Origin: Syntrophaceae bacterium
GTDB taxonomy: Bacteria; Desulfobacterota; Syntrophia; Syntrophales; PHBD01
Assembly (NCBI GenBank): GCA_013177825.1
Contig: JABLXX010000001.1
Coordinates: 1-64,000, forward strand
Direction: 5' to 3'
Length of the DNA stretch: 64,000 nucleotides
The position numbers were made by a program, and so were the translations under genes. The notes beneath the pieces are model-generated. The model ran no database searches, was not told the DNA's origin, and saw only the letters and a program-made list of their open reading frames with translations. Within the stretch, counting starts at the first letter, position 1; every line of letters begins with the position of its first letter. This document shows, one piece after another, positions 63,071 through 64,000 of the stretch.

Positions 63071-63234
63071 AGGGTGTCCCTCGCGCTCAGAAGCGTTTTT
63101 TCGACCCTGCAGCGTCTCGCTCCGCTGCAAAGTCATAACTCGCGCCTGCGGCGCTCAGACAGATGACTTTGCGGGCGCTGCGCTGTGACGGCAGGGTGCC
63201 CCGAAAAAGCCGCTATTCGCACTCGGGACACCCT
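63071..63234. repeat. Large imperfect palindrome (about 164 bp)
   Basis: AGGGTGTCCC (63071-63080) matches GGGACACCCT (63225-63234) inverted. Inside, CCCTGC near 63105 pairs with GCAGGG near 63191, and AAAGTCAT (63129-63136) pairs with ATGACTTT (63163-63170). The region lies just upstream of the permease gene. It could be a decayed mobile element or extended hairpin. Confidence 0.6.
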
Positions 63235-63307
63235 CTCCTGCATCCGCTGGGCGCGGTCTGGGGTTTCCAGAGGAGCATTCAGGACGTCCCTGCCGGAAGC
63301 ATTTAGT

Positions 63308-63432
63308 GGGCTGTTCAAAAATGTCCGGATGCAAGGCCCCCGAAATCCTGAGCCATGAGTCGTACCCTTTTCGGTACGTCGAATGGCGAAGGATGAGGGA
63401 AACGCAGCAGATGGGCGTTTTTCAACAGCCTG
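63308..63432. repeat. Dispersed repeat copy 2 (about 125 bp)
   Basis: It starts GGGCTGTTCAAAAATG and ends TTTTTCAACAGCCTG, with an inner palindrome CGTACC-N6-GGTACG near 63361-63378. It is the same element as 44861-44984 but inverted; the two differ in the inner palindrome loops. It lies in the gap between the ABC ATPase and permease genes. Confidence 0.72.
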
Positions 63433-63519
63433 GCGGAAAAGCGTCCGCGACGACGGCAAACCCCGTGACACCCCCCGCGCCCCTGAGCGTTATCAAGCGG
63501 AGGGGACAGAACAGGTATT

Positions 63520-64000
63520 TCACCGGTTGTCCGTATATAGTTCCATTACTTTCGAGCAGAACTCCCGGGTCCGCTCGTTTTCCGCGCACCCGAAGATCTT
63601 CTCCGGCGGGCCCGCTTCGACGATGAGGCCGTCCTCCATGAAGACGATTTCGTCCGCCAGGGCCTGGGCAAAAGCGATCTGGTGGGTCGCCATGATCATC
63701 GTCATGCCGTGTTCCCCCAGGCTCCGGATCACTGCCAGAACCTCTCCGATCAGTTCCGGATCCAGCGCCGAGGTCGGCTCGTCCAAGAGCATCACCTTGG
63801 GGTCCATGGCCAGCGCCCGGGCGATGGAAACACGCTGCTTCTGACCTCCGGAAAGCTGGGCCGGGTATTTCTGCACATGGTCCCCGAGGCCGACCCGCTC
63901 CAGTTCGGCCATGGCACGGTCACGGGCCTCGCTGCGGCTCATCCGCCGGACCTTGACGAGGGCGATCTCCACATTCCGGAGCGCCGTGAGATGGTCGAAG
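63520..64000 (-). CDS. Amino acid ABC transporter ATPase, C-terminal part (cut by window edge)
   Basis: The 160 residues in the window lack the N-terminal Walker A part, which lies beyond the edge. The first visible residues, FDHLTALRNVEIAL, belong to the Q-loop side. The ABC signature LSGGQKQRVSIARALAMDP, Walker B VMLLDEPTSALDPE and the switch histidine ATHQIAFAQ are present. It matches the polar amino acid (GlnQ/HisP) group, in line with the permease at 62368. The gene is complete at its C-terminus. Confidence 0.9.
   Translation of the reverse strand, partial: FDHLTALRNVEIALVKVRRMSRSEARDRAMAELERVGLGDHVQKYPAQLSGGQKQRVSIARALAMDPKVMLLDEPTSALDPELIGEVLAVIRSLGEHGMTMIMATHQIAFAQALADEIVFMEDGLIVEAGPPEKIFGCAENERTREFCSKVMELYTDNR

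Overview
The window is about 64 kb of GC-rich DNA, bounded by two genes cut at its edges: an acyl-CoA dehydrogenase at the left and an ABC transporter ATPase at the right. The gene content suggests an anaerobic Desulfobacterota (former Deltaproteobacteria), most likely a Syntrophales/Syntrophobacterales-type syntroph. The signs are three class-III-like CoA-transferase genes, an acetate-transporter family gene, acyl-CoA dehydrogenase, acyl-CoA synthetase and enoyl-CoA hydratase genes, the split elongation factor G pair (spdEFG1 and spdEFG2) known from spirochaetes, planctomycetes, delta-proteobacteria and mitochondria, and sigma-54 regulation. Species assignment is inference; no rRNA is present.

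Layout. 1-2517 (minus): CoA-transferase, a 53-residue membrane protein, a cysteine-containing unknown protein and the start of an acyl-CoA dehydrogenase. 2957-7066: an acetate/succinate-type transporter, diverging from an EF-G paralogue (spdEFG1 type) that is preceded by a short terminated leader, then a P-loop ATPase. 7197-16616 (minus): two Nudix hydrolases, a HAD phosphatase, a second CoA-transferase, tRNA-Met, a FlgO/VCBS-like exported protein, a CoA-transferase-like/GNAT fusion lacking the catalytic glutamate, hemolysin III and a nitroreductase. 16862-30150: housekeeping and respiration (MscS, purB, lipoprotein, nadB, tsaD, DUF2062, rsmA, panC, panD, SprT-like, alpha/beta hydrolase, CYTH, cydAB).

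30151-39134 (minus) looks like an eight-gene transcription unit: a small protein, an HD hydrolase, a TPR lipoprotein, a GerMN protein, the second EF-G (spdEFG2 type), a potassium channel, a cyclic-nucleotide-binding protein and a sigma-54 activator. Just beyond the activator stop codon lie two identical-format palindromes (TGTGCG-N5-CGCACA), a full -24/-12 promoter, and a transcribed region ending in three strong hairpins. Two of these are duplicated hairpins whose stems covary and whose loops share an anti-Shine-Dalgarno sequence. I read this as a candidate activator-coupled regulatory RNA, the most interesting item in the window.

39410-49585: a D-aminoacylase-like amidohydrolase, rfaE2, comF and rsfS, an AP-endonuclease-like TIM barrel protein, then a second sigma-54 locus. 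Here a perfect -24/-12 promoter drives two small exported proteins, next to a histidine kinase that converges on an NtrC-type regulator cotranscribed with GAPDH and a GAF protein. 49766-64000 (almost all minus): two radical SAM genes, an unknown protein, an NhaD-like antiporter, acyl-CoA synthetase, enoyl-CoA hydratase, a cNMP/GGDEF protein, DUF3467, an MFS transporter, a GlcD-like oxidase and an amino-acid ABC transporter. Dispersed repeats of about 125 bp with inverted ends flank the kinase gene and interrupt the ABC transporter locus.
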